From the NCBI RefSeq assembly GCF_018403745.1, contig NZ_BOVP01000001.1, forward strand, positions 310,001 to 374,000: a stretch of 64,000 bases of DNA, read 5' to 3'. A program made the position numbers and the translations under genes. Positions 26,289 to 34,710 of this stretch are shown piece after piece. Each line of letters starts with the position of its first letter. The stretch's first letter is position 1. This DNA comes from Lactococcus formosensis. GTDB taxonomy: Bacteria; Bacillota; Bacilli; Lactobacillales; Streptococcaceae. The notes beneath the pieces are model-generated. The model was not told the DNA's origin. It saw only the letters and a program-made list of their open reading frames with translations, and ran no database searches.

Positions 26289-27212
26289 TTAAATTCTTTC
26301 AGAAGAAATTGCTGCTACTAAATCAGACAAAGATGGAAATACACTACCTCCTTTAGTTACAAATTCCATAAAATCAGGTTCTGGAATATAAAGAAGTAAA
26401 TTATTTAATTCTATTTCTTTAGATTGACAAAGCGTACCTATTAAAAGATTGTCTGAATTATTCTCTATATACTCTTTTAGAGCTTTTAAATGCTCTAATA
26501 ATTGTTGTATACTAAGTGATCGTTCATTACTTACGAAGAATGCTTCTGGTAACACAAAAATAACCTTTTGTTCTTCAAAATATCCTGATATTTCTGCATA
26601 TGGTTTTTCTAACGTTCCCACTGAAACTTTATCTATATATGCACCTGTTGTGATATTCTTCCAGCTATCAGTCTCAGATAACTGATGGAGATATATTTGA
26701 TAAAAGCTAGGTTCTCTTACTTTTCCCTCACCTTCTTTTTTAATTACATCTGAATCAGAATCATAGATAACTTTAGTGGTAACTTGTTGTACGGTATCTT
26801 CATCTACCTTAGTACGTGGTGTAGGTCTCTTCCTTTTCGTCCTTCTTTCAGTTTTTTCTGGTGGGTTTAGAAAATTTTTAATCATTTGACTAGTAACTCT
26901 TTTTCTTCGTTTGAGCCCCCCTTCAGATATTCTTCCTTTTACTTCTTCATACTCTGCCATTTCTTTTTGCCGCTTAATTTCTTCAGAAAACAACAAACAC
27001 TCCGCTGAATGTATTGCCGATTTATGTTTACTCAAATAAGCGCCTTTAGTTCTTCTGTTATAAGTCAGTCTGGCATCGCAGTTTTCATCTGGACAATGAA
27101 AACTATGAAGAATTTCAGATAAATCCCTTCTTCTTGAAATATCTTCCAGACTTATTATAACATTCTCTTTTTCTGTTAATAATAGTGCTTCCTCAAACTT
27201 AATAAAAATCAC
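26289..27212 (-). CDS. Zinc-ribbon protein of unknown function
   Basis: This protein of about 307 residues has an N-terminal cluster CPDENCDARLTY, then HKSAIHSAECLL, a possible Cys2-His-Cys zinc site. It recalls the N-terminal zinc-binding region of CoiA-like proteins. A basic Arg/Lys-rich linker (about 85-140) and a C-terminal alpha/beta region follow. The frame opens at GTG 27212, but GAGGTG overlaps that codon; the ATT at 27203 would have eight-base spacing. It lies in a block of unknown genes between transfer operon and relaxase, where ICE accessory or defence genes often sit. Confidence 0.6.
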   Translation of the reverse strand: MIFIKFEEALLLTEKENVIISLEDISRRRDLSEILHSFHCPDENCDARLTYNRRTKGAYLSKHKSAIHSAECLLFSEEIKRQKEMAEYEEVKGRISEGGLKRRKRVTSQMIKNFLNPPEKTERRTKRKRPTPRTKVDEDTVQQVTTKVIYDSDSDVIKKEGEGKVREPSFYQIYLHQLSETDSWKNITTGAYIDKVSVGTLEKPYAEISGYFEEQKVIFVLPEAFFVSNERSLSIQQLLEHLKALKEYIENNSDNLLIGTLCQSKEIELNNLLLYIPEPDFMEFVTKGGSVFPSLSDLVAAISSERI

Positions 27213-27324
27213 CTCTTTTTAATAGTATTCAACAAAAAATAATTCTAATATCGTTTATTAAATAGATATCTTCTGTTTATAATAATTATACTACTTTGAA
27301 AGCGCTTTATCAATTTTAGCTATA

Positions 27325-27633
27325 CTATATTTGATACTTAATAATAGCTTCTTTTATGGTTTCTGTTGGAATTTTATTTACATCGTTTACCATAATATAT
27401 GTATAATAATGTGGACATAAATTACCATGACTATTTCCCTCAAAATCAAACGCTTTTTCTGCTTGAGCATTATAAAAACAATATGTTTGTTCTGCAGGGA
27501 TTTCTACCAATTCCCACCCCACCAAATTAATATTTTCCTTCAACATCATACTTATAACAGAAAAAACATTTTTAAAATCTTCTTCTGAAAGTTTAAGGTA
27601 CAGATCTTTTAAATTTAATAAACTTATATTCAA
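27325..27633 (-). CDS. Hypothetical acidic protein
   Basis: This 102-residue protein starts at TTG with GGAGG six bases upstream. It is acidic and mixed alpha/beta (LKDLYLKLSEEDFKNVFSVISMMLKENI, GWELVEIPAEQTYCFYNAQ). I recognise no family. It lies between the zinc-ribbon gene and another small ORF on the same strand. Confidence 0.6.
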   Translation of the reverse strand: MNISLLNLKDLYLKLSEEDFKNVFSVISMMLKENINLVGWELVEIPAEQTYCFYNAQAEKAFDFEGNSHGNLCPHYYTYIMVNDVNKIPTETIKEAIIKYQI

Positions 27634-27656
27634 TATTTTCCTCCTTTATATCTGGA

Positions 27657-27977
27657 CTACAAAACTGCTTCCGCATAGCCATTATCAATTAAAAAATAAA
27701 TAGCTAACCTGTAACCATAGGGCAATGTTCCTATTTTTTGATTTTTATGTTTTTCATAATAATTTTTTCTTGAAAGTTGCGCTTCATGAGGGAACATTAA
27801 TCCTACTTCATCTAATGTTCTTAGAGCCGATTCTTCATCTGTAAGTTGAAGGTACAAAGAATCATGAACTTTATTATCATACTTTTCTTTATCAAACGTA
27901 TAACTACTTAAAGTTGTCTTCAGCAACCTTGCATGATTTGAAAGTCGCTTTTCCTGCATTTTGTGAAAGTGTTTCAA
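27657..27977 (-). CDS. Hypothetical protein downstream of the relaxase
   Basis: This protein of about 106 residues is rich in Lys and Tyr and has no membrane segment. Its TTG start at 27977 is 18 bases from the only ribosome site (AAAGGAGG at the relaxase stop); an in-frame ATA at 27989 would have six-base spacing, so the true start is unclear. It follows the relaxase gene by 14 bases. No family recognised. Confidence 0.55.
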   Translation of the reverse strand: MKHFHKMQEKRLSNHARLLKTTLSSYTFDKEKYDNKVHDSLYLQLTDEESALRTLDEVGLMFPHEAQLSRKNYYEKHKNQKIGTLPYGYRLAIYFLIDNGYAEAVL

Positions 27978-27991
27978 ATTAGTTTCTATGG

Positions 27992-29197
27992 CTAGCCTCC
28001 TTTGATAAGTTCGAGTTGTTCCAGTATTTTTTCATTTCTTTCTGTTATTTCCGCAGATTCTATGATTTCTTGTAAACGACTATCTCCCATCATTTCATCA
28101 TATTTACTCAATAATAAATATGTTGAAGCAGGGCCACCATTTTCAAACCAATGAAACATACTGTTGACATCAGGTTCTTCAGGCTGCACAGTAAAGTGAT
28201 AAGCATTCATTGTTCCCATCAACTTATACCAGTCCATATCCAAATTGCCTTCTTTATCATAAAAGGTCAAATTATCATTAATCAACTTGACCCCTTCTTC
28301 CGCAAAATTGAAGTTCTCATTGACGAAACGCTCCACAAAAGCATTTGAAATTTCTTTACGCATGACTATTTCATAACGATTTTTTAAACCGTAGAGATCT
28401 CGAACAGATTCGACTGAAACTTTTTCTTGTTCTGCACGTTCATAGTCTTTTTCATAGAAACGAAAAAATAAGTGTGTGCGTTTTGAACCAAAATAAAGAG
28501 ATAAGCCATCATTGACTAATCCCTCTGCAGTTCTTCTTCCTCCCAAAATAGCCGCATAACTCTTTTTACGACCATTCCACCGTCCATCACGTGCAGCACT
28601 CAATAAGCTAAACAAATCGAAGTTCCCTTCTTTTTCGTTATATTGTTCATCAAGTGCCAAGTCAAAGCGTGTTACTTTTACAAAATTTTCATTTTCAGGC
28701 GCTTTTCTTAACCCATAATCAATAGCATTTGAAAAGAAGTCATACCATGTTTTCTTATTTTGGTGATATTCAAACTCATATTCTAATTCACGGCACGCTT
28801 GACCACTCATTTCAATCAAGACACCTGCTTTAGGGTCTTTATCATGATAGTAAACATTGATATGCCCATAATTAAGAAAGAAGGAATAATTGTAACGTTT
28901 CATATCATTCAAGTGAAAGTTTTCGATTTTCAAACCCAAAACTTCTTTTATCACTTCATTAACATTTAAAGTTTGGAATCGAATATTCACATAGTCAATC
29001 GTTGCAATAATTTTGTAGTGACTATCAAATCTTTTAAAGAAAGCCTTTTTTATCTTTTCCTTTAACTCAGGAGTAAGAGGTTTAATCCCCTTCTCGATTT
29101 TTCTATAATAACTTAGAGAAATACCAAGAACATCAGACATAAATTGTTGTGTAACATGAGCGCCTTTCCTTACAGATTTTACATCAATTTTTGTCAA
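27992..29197 (-). CDS. MobT-type relaxase (Tn916 Orf20 / ICEBs1 NicK family)
   Basis: This 401-residue replication-initiator-like relaxase nicks the ICE oriT and stays on the DNA end during transfer. It has an N-terminal HTH domain (THVTQQ-like, MSDVLGISLSYYRKIEKG), then the Rep_trans-type catalytic region (NYGHINVYYHDKDPKAGVLIEMSGQACRELE-like strands, VTRFDLALDE, a typical metal-binding Asp pair). The frame opens at TTG 29197, directly against GGAGG and just after an in-frame TGA; ATT at 29188 has ideal spacing. Half of its putative oriT lies just upstream. Confidence 0.9.
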   Translation of the reverse strand: MTKIDVKSVRKGAHVTQQFMSDVLGISLSYYRKIEKGIKPLTPELKEKIKKAFFKRFDSHYKIIATIDYVNIRFQTLNVNEVIKEVLGLKIENFHLNDMKRYNYSFFLNYGHINVYYHDKDPKAGVLIEMSGQACRELEYEFEYHQNKKTWYDFFSNAIDYGLRKAPENENFVKVTRFDLALDEQYNEKEGNFDLFSLLSAARDGRWNGRKKSYAAILGGRRTAEGLVNDGLSLYFGSKRTHLFFRFYEKDYERAEQEKVSVESVRDLYGLKNRYEIVMRKEISNAFVERFVNENFNFAEEGVKLINDNLTFYDKEGNLDMDWYKLMGTMNAYHFTVQPEEPDVNSMFHWFENGGPASTYLLLSKYDEMMGDSRLQEIIESAEITERNEKILEQLELIKGG

Positions 29198-29261
29198 CCT
29201 CCTTCATCTAATTACAATTAACCACTCCAAATAATTATGTCATATCACAATAAATTTCAAA

Positions 29262-29336
29262 CAGGTGACACCTGCTGAACTCGCTTGTTTACTGGGATTG
29301 TTAAGGTAGTGTCACTTCTTACCCCCCTCATTACCA
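29262..29336 (-). other. Left half of the ICE oriT, split by the nested element
   Basis: Between the relaxase gene and the nested element lie the inverted repeat CAGGTG-A-CACCTG (29262-29274) and ACCCCCCTCATTACC (29321-29335). On the minus strand the latter reads GGTAATGAGGGGGGT, like the right arm of the Tn916/ICEBs1 nic-site inverted repeat. The complementary arm, ACCCCC followed by GCTAA, is found 6.8 kb away at 36105-36121. Confidence 0.7.
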
Positions 29337-29348
29337 ATCGCAATAAAA

Positions 29349-29397
29349 AAAGAACTTAACCTCATATTTCATAGGGGTTCAAGTCCTTGTTTTTTAT
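29349..29397. terminator. Bidirectional terminator at the left end of the nested element
   Basis: GAACTTAACC and GGGGTTCAAGTCC pair around a short loop with one mismatch. T runs follow on both strands (TTGTTTTTTATTTTT on plus, TTCTTTTTTTATTG on minus). Confidence 0.7.
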
Positions 29398-29420
29398 TTT
29401 TGGTAGCTATTTTGGTAGCC
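29397..29420 (+). repeat. Arm-type repeats, left end of the nested element
   Basis: Two TGGTAGC motifs 12-13 bases apart recur at 35991-36014 in the same orientation. They resemble in layout the GGTTAG doublets of the host ICE and lie beside the DUF5677 gene, downstream of the integrase. Confidence 0.6.
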
Positions 29421-29444
29421 AAGAATAGTACTTTAATATACTAC

Positions 29445-30476
29445 TTATTCTTCTGACTTACCATTTTCCATATTCTCGTAACTTACCATACTATCATCCC
29501 AAAGCTTTTCATCATCAGGAAAAACATAATCGTGAGTTTTAAAATATTCTTCTCGAACAACATCAATCCAATTTTTAATATATTTTATGGCTACAACAGA
29601 ATCTTCGGTAATATGAATTGAAAAAAACATAGATGTTATTTGCGCTAAAGATATTGCTGAATGCTCTCCAGCTGTAGTAATACCATAATCGCTTCTACCC
29701 ACGGAAATAATATCTTCTCCTCCTCCAGTCCCTAATCGACTAAAAGTTCCTTGAGGTGAAGCATGTACAGTTTTGTTCGCTAAGTCATATTGTTGTCGCC
29801 AACTAGCACTATCTATATTACAGTTTTTTTGTATATCATTAAAGCTTATGTATCTTTTTGAAGGAGGAAATATATCACTTGCTCGAGCCCATTCATACCT
29901 ATCATCGGTAAACGATGAATCTATAAATGCTTTTGCAACTTTCTCTCCATTTTCAGTAATAAATGATGAAATAATAGCAAGCTCATACATTGAACGCCAC
30001 CTTGCATATGCCCCATCTGCAAAGCCATTTTTCATCAATGTGATAATTTCAAGAAATTGTTGCATTGCTCTCCCATGTATATGTAACATTGCAGTGAAAG
30101 TGTAAGAACGCTCTTTTAATTGTTCTTGTGGTAACTGATTTACTTCCTCAATATATGCTTCTGCACCCTCTAATGTCATAATATACATTGATTCAGATGC
30201 CGCAAAAGCCCTATACCATTTTTGCTCTTGCCTTGCTAAAAATTCTTGTTCATCGGCTCGAAATACTGTAACTTTTTCAAACATAGTATCTCGCATATAA
30301 CGGGTTGTATCATCTGCCACTGTATTAAACATTTCAACAATAATTTTACTTATGTCTATTTTTTCAAATTTTTTTATTATCTCATCAGCTTCTTCCTGTG
30401 ATTCAGCTTTTCCCAACTGTTCTTCTAACATATTCATGAAAGTATCTTGTAACAATTTAGTTGCACTATTAGCCAT
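29445..30476 (-). CDS. DUF5677-like protein, cargo of the nested element
   Basis: This 343-residue soluble protein matches the DUF5677 pattern: a helical core with HGRAMQQFLEIITLMKNGFADGAYARWRSMYELAIISSF and a later His-containing segment (NKTVHASPQGTF). The helical R-x(4)-E plus late His arrangement recalls HEPN-type folds. It lies between int and the element end, the usual cargo slot of an IME. A clean ATG and GGAGAGTT-like site are present. An antiphage role is possible but only inferred from location. Confidence 0.72.
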   Translation of the reverse strand: MANSATKLLQDTFMNMLEEQLGKAESQEEADEIIKKFEKIDISKIIVEMFNTVADDTTRYMRDTMFEKVTVFRADEQEFLARQEQKWYRAFAASESMYIMTLEGAEAYIEEVNQLPQEQLKERSYTFTAMLHIHGRAMQQFLEIITLMKNGFADGAYARWRSMYELAIISSFITENGEKVAKAFIDSSFTDDRYEWARASDIFPPSKRYISFNDIQKNCNIDSASWRQQYDLANKTVHASPQGTFSRLGTGGGEDIISVGRSDYGITTAGEHSAISLAQITSMFFSIHITEDSVVAIKYIKNWIDVVREEYFKTHDYVFPDDEKLWDDSMVSYENMENGKSEE

Positions 30477-30589
30477 AAAACTCTCCTTAAAATATTAACA
30501 ATTCATTCTCTTAATTATATCTATTCTATTTAGAAATGCAAATATACAAATAGTTTTAATTGATAATATTTTTTCAATTTCAGAGTACA

Positions 30590-31726
30590 CTATTTCCTAA
30601 ATTTCACCAAATTTTTCAGCTGTTCTGTTATCTCTTCATCCGCATTAGGGTAGAGGTGGCTATAAATACCCAATGTCGTTCTTACATCTGTATGCCCTAA
30701 CCTCTTTTGAATAAGTAGGGGAGTAACATTATACTCATTGATTAGAAGTGAAGCATGAGAATGTCTAAGTGCTTTAGCTTGTATTCTTCTAACTCCAGCA
30801 CGTTGGCTATATTTTGTAAGCATATCACGTACAAAATGAGCATCATTAGGGGTCAAATCATAAGAAAGAACAAAATCAAATTTATCGGATAATTCTTTTT
30901 GTCGCTCTTTCCATTCTGCTAATACTTGACAGGTAGTATCATCAATAGAAATAATACGTCTTGATTTTTCAGTCTTTAACTTGTTTACTCGTTCCCAATT
31001 TTGTTTATTTCCATAATCTAAATTATGGCTGATTGTGATCCTTTGCTTCGTAAGGTCTACATCAGCCCAATATAAAGCTAATCCTTCACTTACTCGCATA
31101 CCTGTAAAGAAATATAACCAAATCATTGTAAAAATAAAGTGTTCATAATATTTAGAGCGGTCAAGACTATCAATAAATATTTGAAATTCTTCTTTTGTCC
31201 AAAAATCTATCTCTTTCCTTTCCATGGGAATATTTCCTACTTTTTCAACTGGATTGTCACGTAATAAACCATAATTTTTAGCCATATTCAAAATTGTATT
31301 CAAATATCCCATTTTCTTTCTTGCTCCATTTTTAGAATATGTTTCTAATAGGTATTTTTTATAGCGTGTAATTTCAAAGACCGTAATATCTTTAGGCTTT
31401 TTCTTTCCTAAGAAGTCTTTTATCTGTTCATATTCATAGGTTCGCCTATCCATTTTATTTACTCTCACACGAGAAAAATAATCAGGCAAGTATATTTCAT
31501 CAATAAACTGGCTTAAATTCATTTGAGTATACGCCATACCTCCCATATCATGAACTTTTTTCATAGACTTAATACGAGCCTCATGAGCCTCTTTAGCAGT
31601 CTTAAAACCACGTCTACGCTCTTGATAAGGCTTGCCTGTAGCTCTATCTATTCCAGCCTTAAAATAATAAGCATATTTACCTGTTTTTTCATCTCTGCTT
31701 ACTCCTGTGTAACTCGTTTTTATCAT
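30590..31726 (-). CDS. int: Tyrosine recombinase of the nested element
   Basis: This 378-residue integrase has an N-terminal arm-binding domain (KTGKYAYYFKAGIDRATGKPYQERRRGFKTAKEA), a core-binding domain and a catalytic domain. The catalytic residues are Arg in FFTGMRVSEGLAL, His-x-x-Arg in KALRHSHASLL, His in KRLGHTDVRTT and the Tyr in LGIYSHLY. It differs clearly from the host ICE integrase. It overlaps the DUF3173 gene by four bases, a pairing common in IMEs. Confidence 0.93.
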   Translation of the reverse strand: MIKTSYTGVSRDEKTGKYAYYFKAGIDRATGKPYQERRRGFKTAKEAHEARIKSMKKVHDMGGMAYTQMNLSQFIDEIYLPDYFSRVRVNKMDRRTYEYEQIKDFLGKKKPKDITVFEITRYKKYLLETYSKNGARKKMGYLNTILNMAKNYGLLRDNPVEKVGNIPMERKEIDFWTKEEFQIFIDSLDRSKYYEHFIFTMIWLYFFTGMRVSEGLALYWADVDLTKQRITISHNLDYGNKQNWERVNKLKTEKSRRIISIDDTTCQVLAEWKERQKELSDKFDFVLSYDLTPNDAHFVRDMLTKYSQRAGVRRIQAKALRHSHASLLINEYNVTPLLIQKRLGHTDVRTTLGIYSHLYPNADEEITEQLKNLVKFRK

Positions 31727-31926
31727 GCAATTTTAGTCCCTAGAATTTCTTCTACAACTTCAAGAGGAACAGTTCCTAAGCGCTTATTATCATAAAAATC
31801 AAAGCCACGATTAATCATCACTTGTTTAGCTTGCTTAATCAAACTTCGAGAAGTTCCCACAGTAAACCCTAATTTAACTAAATCTTTGTACTGTATCACA
31901 GTTTGAATTTCTATTTTTTTAGGCAT
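31723..31926 (-). CDS. DUF3173 family protein (putative excisionase partner)
   Basis: This basic 67-residue protein reads IQYKDLVKLGFTVGTSRSLIKQAKQVMINRGFDFYDNKRLGTVP, typical of the DUF3173 family found directly upstream of tyrosine integrases. An HTH-like fold and its overlap with int suggest a directionality factor; this is inferred. Confidence 0.83.
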   Translation of the reverse strand: MPKKIEIQTVIQYKDLVKLGFTVGTSRSLIKQAKQVMINRGFDFYDNKRLGTVPLEVVEEILGTKIA

Positions 31927-31946
31927 TTCATATCCTCCATTTCTGA

Positions 31947-32288
31947 TTAATAAATAGCTTTTATATCGCCATCTTTACTCTTAACAACTTGATTTTCGCA
32001 TTTCCCCCAAGTCTTTTCTTTAGAAAATTTTGCCATTTTTTCCAAAAAGTCAAAAGCATCAATAACTGGAATTTGTCCAGCATTCCCACCGCAAGTATCA
32101 TCTACCCAGCTACCTAAAACCTCTTTGTCTAATTCTAAATGTTGCCAAATATGAATATACCCTTTATTTACAGCCTCATCCGCAATATTTGACGCAATCT
32201 CCAAAGGCATAGATACCCAGCCATTCTTAATAAATAAACAATCCGCAAGTGTTAAGACTTTATTTTTATCAAATTTTTCTTTATTCAT
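31947..32288 (-). CDS. Hypothetical protein of the nested element
   Basis: This 113-residue protein (KVLTLADCLFIKNGWVSMPLE ... VDDTCGGNAGQIPVID) has no recognised domain. It follows the Rep gene by three bases and precedes the DUF3173 gene, so it is probably part of the mobilization operon. Confidence 0.6.
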   Translation of the reverse strand: MNKEKFDKNKVLTLADCLFIKNGWVSMPLEIASNIADEAVNKGYIHIWQHLELDKEVLGSWVDDTCGGNAGQIPVIDAFDFLEKMAKFSKEKTWGKCENQVVKSKDGDIKAIY

Positions 32289-32291
32289 TTT

Positions 32292-33554
32292 TCAAACCTT
32301 AATTTCTTTTTTCTTCAATCCAAATTTTTGTAAAATTTCTAATGCAGCTTTTTTCATTGTTTCGTCATCATCTATTTTTTCACAAATAACAGACCCAATA
32401 GAAAACATTTCTTGATTTTGATTGTCATATACCCCTAGACAAAATTTAGTTTTCATATATCCCAAGGAAACACACTGTATTTCATAAGGGACACGTCGTG
32501 CTATTTCATGTCTTTTTATCTGCCTATTCTCAAAGCTCTCTGCCTGTTCAAACTTTGGCATTAGATTATTAATAAATGTTTCTCTACTATCCGTACTCGT
32601 TAAGAATAGATACCTTGCTAGCCAATGCTTATCCTTACCACGTGAGTTAATCGGACTATAATTTTTAGGGTCTGCAAGTCCTAGAAATTCTTTATTATTG
32701 AACTCTTTACCAGAAATCTCATTAAATATAGAAACTTCTTCGCCTTGATATAAACCAGAAGGGTCGAAGGTCTTATTTTTACCAGAAGCAGGTATCAAGT
32801 GCAATCTATCCGTGAGTAGCAATCCCATTCTTTTAGCTAAATGACTCTTACCGCCCTCACTTACTCCCCAAATATATACCGTAGATAAATCTCTCCCATT
32901 AACCTTATATTCTTCGCCTTTATGCTGTAAGTATTCTTGAAAGTCTTTTTCAAATTCTCTACGGTATCTTTTATAAAGTTTATCAGCTAAAGCTCGATCA
33001 AATTCTTTAAAAAATAAATCTCGAATTTTAGGTAAGTACAACTCCCCATTCATAATTTGTTCGGAAATATCGGCTACAAATTCCTCTATTTCATTTTGAA
33101 CATTTATTTTTTCTTTCCCTTTTATCAATTTAAGGTAATCACAGTTGATTGTGTGGACACTAGAGACTTCATACTGATATTTACCGTCTATCATAGCTTG
33201 TTCTGTTCTATGGGTTAAATACCTCGCAGAATTGGCTATTTTCTTTGTGTTTTGGCAATTTTCTGGTCTTGAAACATTGAATATTTTCATAACAGCAGTT
33301 TGATGTCTTGCATTTTGAAAACTAACTAAAATATGAACATGTAAAGGCTTCGGTAATCCGTCTGATAGTATATCTTTATCATGGAAAGCATAAGCACACC
33401 AATCATTATCAGAAATATTCTGATTAATCATCTTAATTACTTTGTCTTTCCATTGCTCTTTTGTCATATCTGACTTTATATTTCCTTGTTCATCATGAAT
33501 TTCATAGTCATAATTTAAGGTTATACTATAGGTTCTTTTCTTCGACTGTCCCAC
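32292..33554 (-). CDS. Rolling-circle Rep/relaxase with helicase domain
   Basis: This 420-residue protein has an N-terminal HUH endonuclease domain of the Rep_2/RepB type, with the HUH-like motif in PLHVHILVSF near residue 82 and a candidate nucleophile in NSARYLTHRTEQ. The C-terminal half has a superfamily-3-like P-loop (WGVSEGGKSHLAKRMG). A GTG start has GGAGGGGG seven bases upstream. In IMEs such Rep-like proteins act as non-canonical relaxases. The structured region 33560-33906 just upstream is the likely origin. Plasmid replication is an alternative role. Confidence 0.85.
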   Translation of the reverse strand: MGQSKKRTYSITLNYDYEIHDEQGNIKSDMTKEQWKDKVIKMINQNISDNDWCAYAFHDKDILSDGLPKPLHVHILVSFQNARHQTAVMKIFNVSRPENCQNTKKIANSARYLTHRTEQAMIDGKYQYEVSSVHTINCDYLKLIKGKEKINVQNEIEEFVADISEQIMNGELYLPKIRDLFFKEFDRALADKLYKRYRREFEKDFQEYLQHKGEEYKVNGRDLSTVYIWGVSEGGKSHLAKRMGLLLTDRLHLIPASGKNKTFDPSGLYQGEEVSIFNEISGKEFNNKEFLGLADPKNYSPINSRGKDKHWLARYLFLTSTDSRETFINNLMPKFEQAESFENRQIKRHEIARRVPYEIQCVSLGYMKTKFCLGVYDNQNQEMFSIGSVICEKIDDDETMKKAALEILQKFGLKKKEIKV

Positions 33555-33559
33555 ATAAT

Positions 33560-33906
33560 AACCCCCTCCCCAAATTGTCGATACAATTCATAATATTCAT
33601 TTTCATAAATTTTCATTTGGCACAAATTAGATTACTGTGCCATATTACACTAATATTTCTTTTTAGCTTCGCAATCCCTTCGGGTACTCTATGACGGAGT
33701 TTTCGAGCACCCGTAATATTACAAAGTACATTTTATTTTGGCACTGGCACATTATACTTTTTGTAAAACATACTTTCTTTTTCTCATTTTTCTAGTCTAA
33801 TTCTTGTCGGTCGTGTTCGCCTTATCTCTTTACGACAAAAGGGAGCTTAATGCCTTTGGGGCAACGCTCCCTTTTGTCTAAGATGTCGCCCACTGACAAG
33901 AATTAG
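33560..33906. other. Putative origin (replication/transfer) of the nested element
   Basis: This 347-base non-coding stretch is packed with symmetry. Nested perfect inverted repeats are CTAATTCTTGTC / GACAAGAATTAG (33797-33808, 33895-33906) and inside them GACAAAAGGGAGC / GCTCCCTTTTGTC (33834-33846, 33866-33878). A third is CGGGTACTC / GAGCACCCG (33681-33713). TGGCAC occurs three times directly and once inverted (33618-33750). This is the expected architecture for a Rep nick site with iteron-like binding sites, upstream of rep. Confidence 0.65.
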
Positions 33907-34238
33907 CCTAGCTTTCTAAGTGTTCCATTGTACCAAAGCATAACCCCTTTACGGTCTGTAATTGCCCCATGGTTCGTAATCTCCACAGAAACCTTATCGT
34001 TCATAGCAACTCTTGGCTTTTCAGTTGATTTGATAAAGAATGTTTGACGCAAGTATTCAGAACCTGGTTCCATAATTTGAATTTCAGTTTTCCAACCGTT
34101 GGGTTCATTTTCTTTTTTGTCTGGGTTCCATTTCATAGCTTCTACTGGATCAGCATTTACATACAGCTCTTTAGCATTTTGAATTTGTTTAACGATATCG
34201 TCTGCGATTTTATTTACATTTACTGTGATTTGTGCCAT
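33903..34238 (-). CDS. Hypothetical protein upstream of the origin
   Basis: This 111-residue protein looks beta-rich (TEIQIMEPGSEYLRQTFFIKS, VSVEITNHGAITDRKGVMLWYNG), possibly an OB-like or accessory DNA-binding fold. It has a strong GGAGGTG site. It sits directly upstream of the putative origin and rep. No family recognised. Confidence 0.62.
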   Translation of the reverse strand: MAQITVNVNKIADDIVKQIQNAKELYVNADPVEAMKWNPDKKENEPNGWKTEIQIMEPGSEYLRQTFFIKSTEKPRVAMNDKVSVEITNHGAITDRKGVMLWYNGTLRKLG

Positions 34239-34251
34239 TTTAGCACCTCCA

Positions 34252-34710
34252 TTATTGTTTTTTAAATATATTCTTTAAGCCTTTATTTTCGAGTGCTTCA
34301 ACTCGCTTCGTTAGAGCCATTACTTGATTATGTAGAGTAGCAACATCACTCTGTAAGACTTGGTTTCTATCTTCCAAAGTCTTAATTTTTCCTTTTGCAA
34401 TATTGAAATTACGCGTTAATCTTGATAATCTATCGTCTTGTTTAGAACGTTCTTCTTCAGCAAGATTGCCCCATATCTCAGAAATAGCATATTCTTTGCT
34501 TTTACCGTCCAACAACAATTTTTCAAGTGCCAAGAAGTCCTGTAAATCATCTTTTGAAAAATCATAAGTTGTTCGATTTTTTCTCCCTCTACCATTCCTC
34601 ACTTTTATACGATTAAAATGATAACCGGAGATTTTTTCTATTTCTCCTCTCCATTTACGAATGGTATTATAAGGACGATTAAGTCTATCAGCTAGTTCTT
34701 GATAATTCAT
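34252..34710 (-). CDS. HTH and coiled-coil DNA-binding protein
   Basis: This 152-residue protein begins with a helix-turn-helix (NYQELADRLNRPYNTIRKWRGEIEKI). A basic stretch (VRNGRGRKNRTTYDF) follows, and a long C-terminal coiled coil (about 100-145; IKTLEDRNQVLQSDVATLHNQ). The layout resembles plasmid partition or replication-control proteins. It overlaps the previous gene by 23 bases. Confidence 0.65.
   Translation of the reverse strand: MNYQELADRLNRPYNTIRKWRGEIEKISGYHFNRIKVRNGRGRKNRTTYDFSKDDLQDFLALEKLLLDGKSKEYAISEIWGNLAEEERSKQDDRLSRLTRNFNIAKGKIKTLEDRNQVLQSDVATLHNQVMALTKRVEALENKGLKNIFKKQ

Noticed and set aside
29373..29392. GGGGTTCAAGTCC as the T arm of a tRNA targeted by the nested element
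   Set aside because: No acceptor, D or anticodon arm is present around it; it is one side of a bidirectional terminator.
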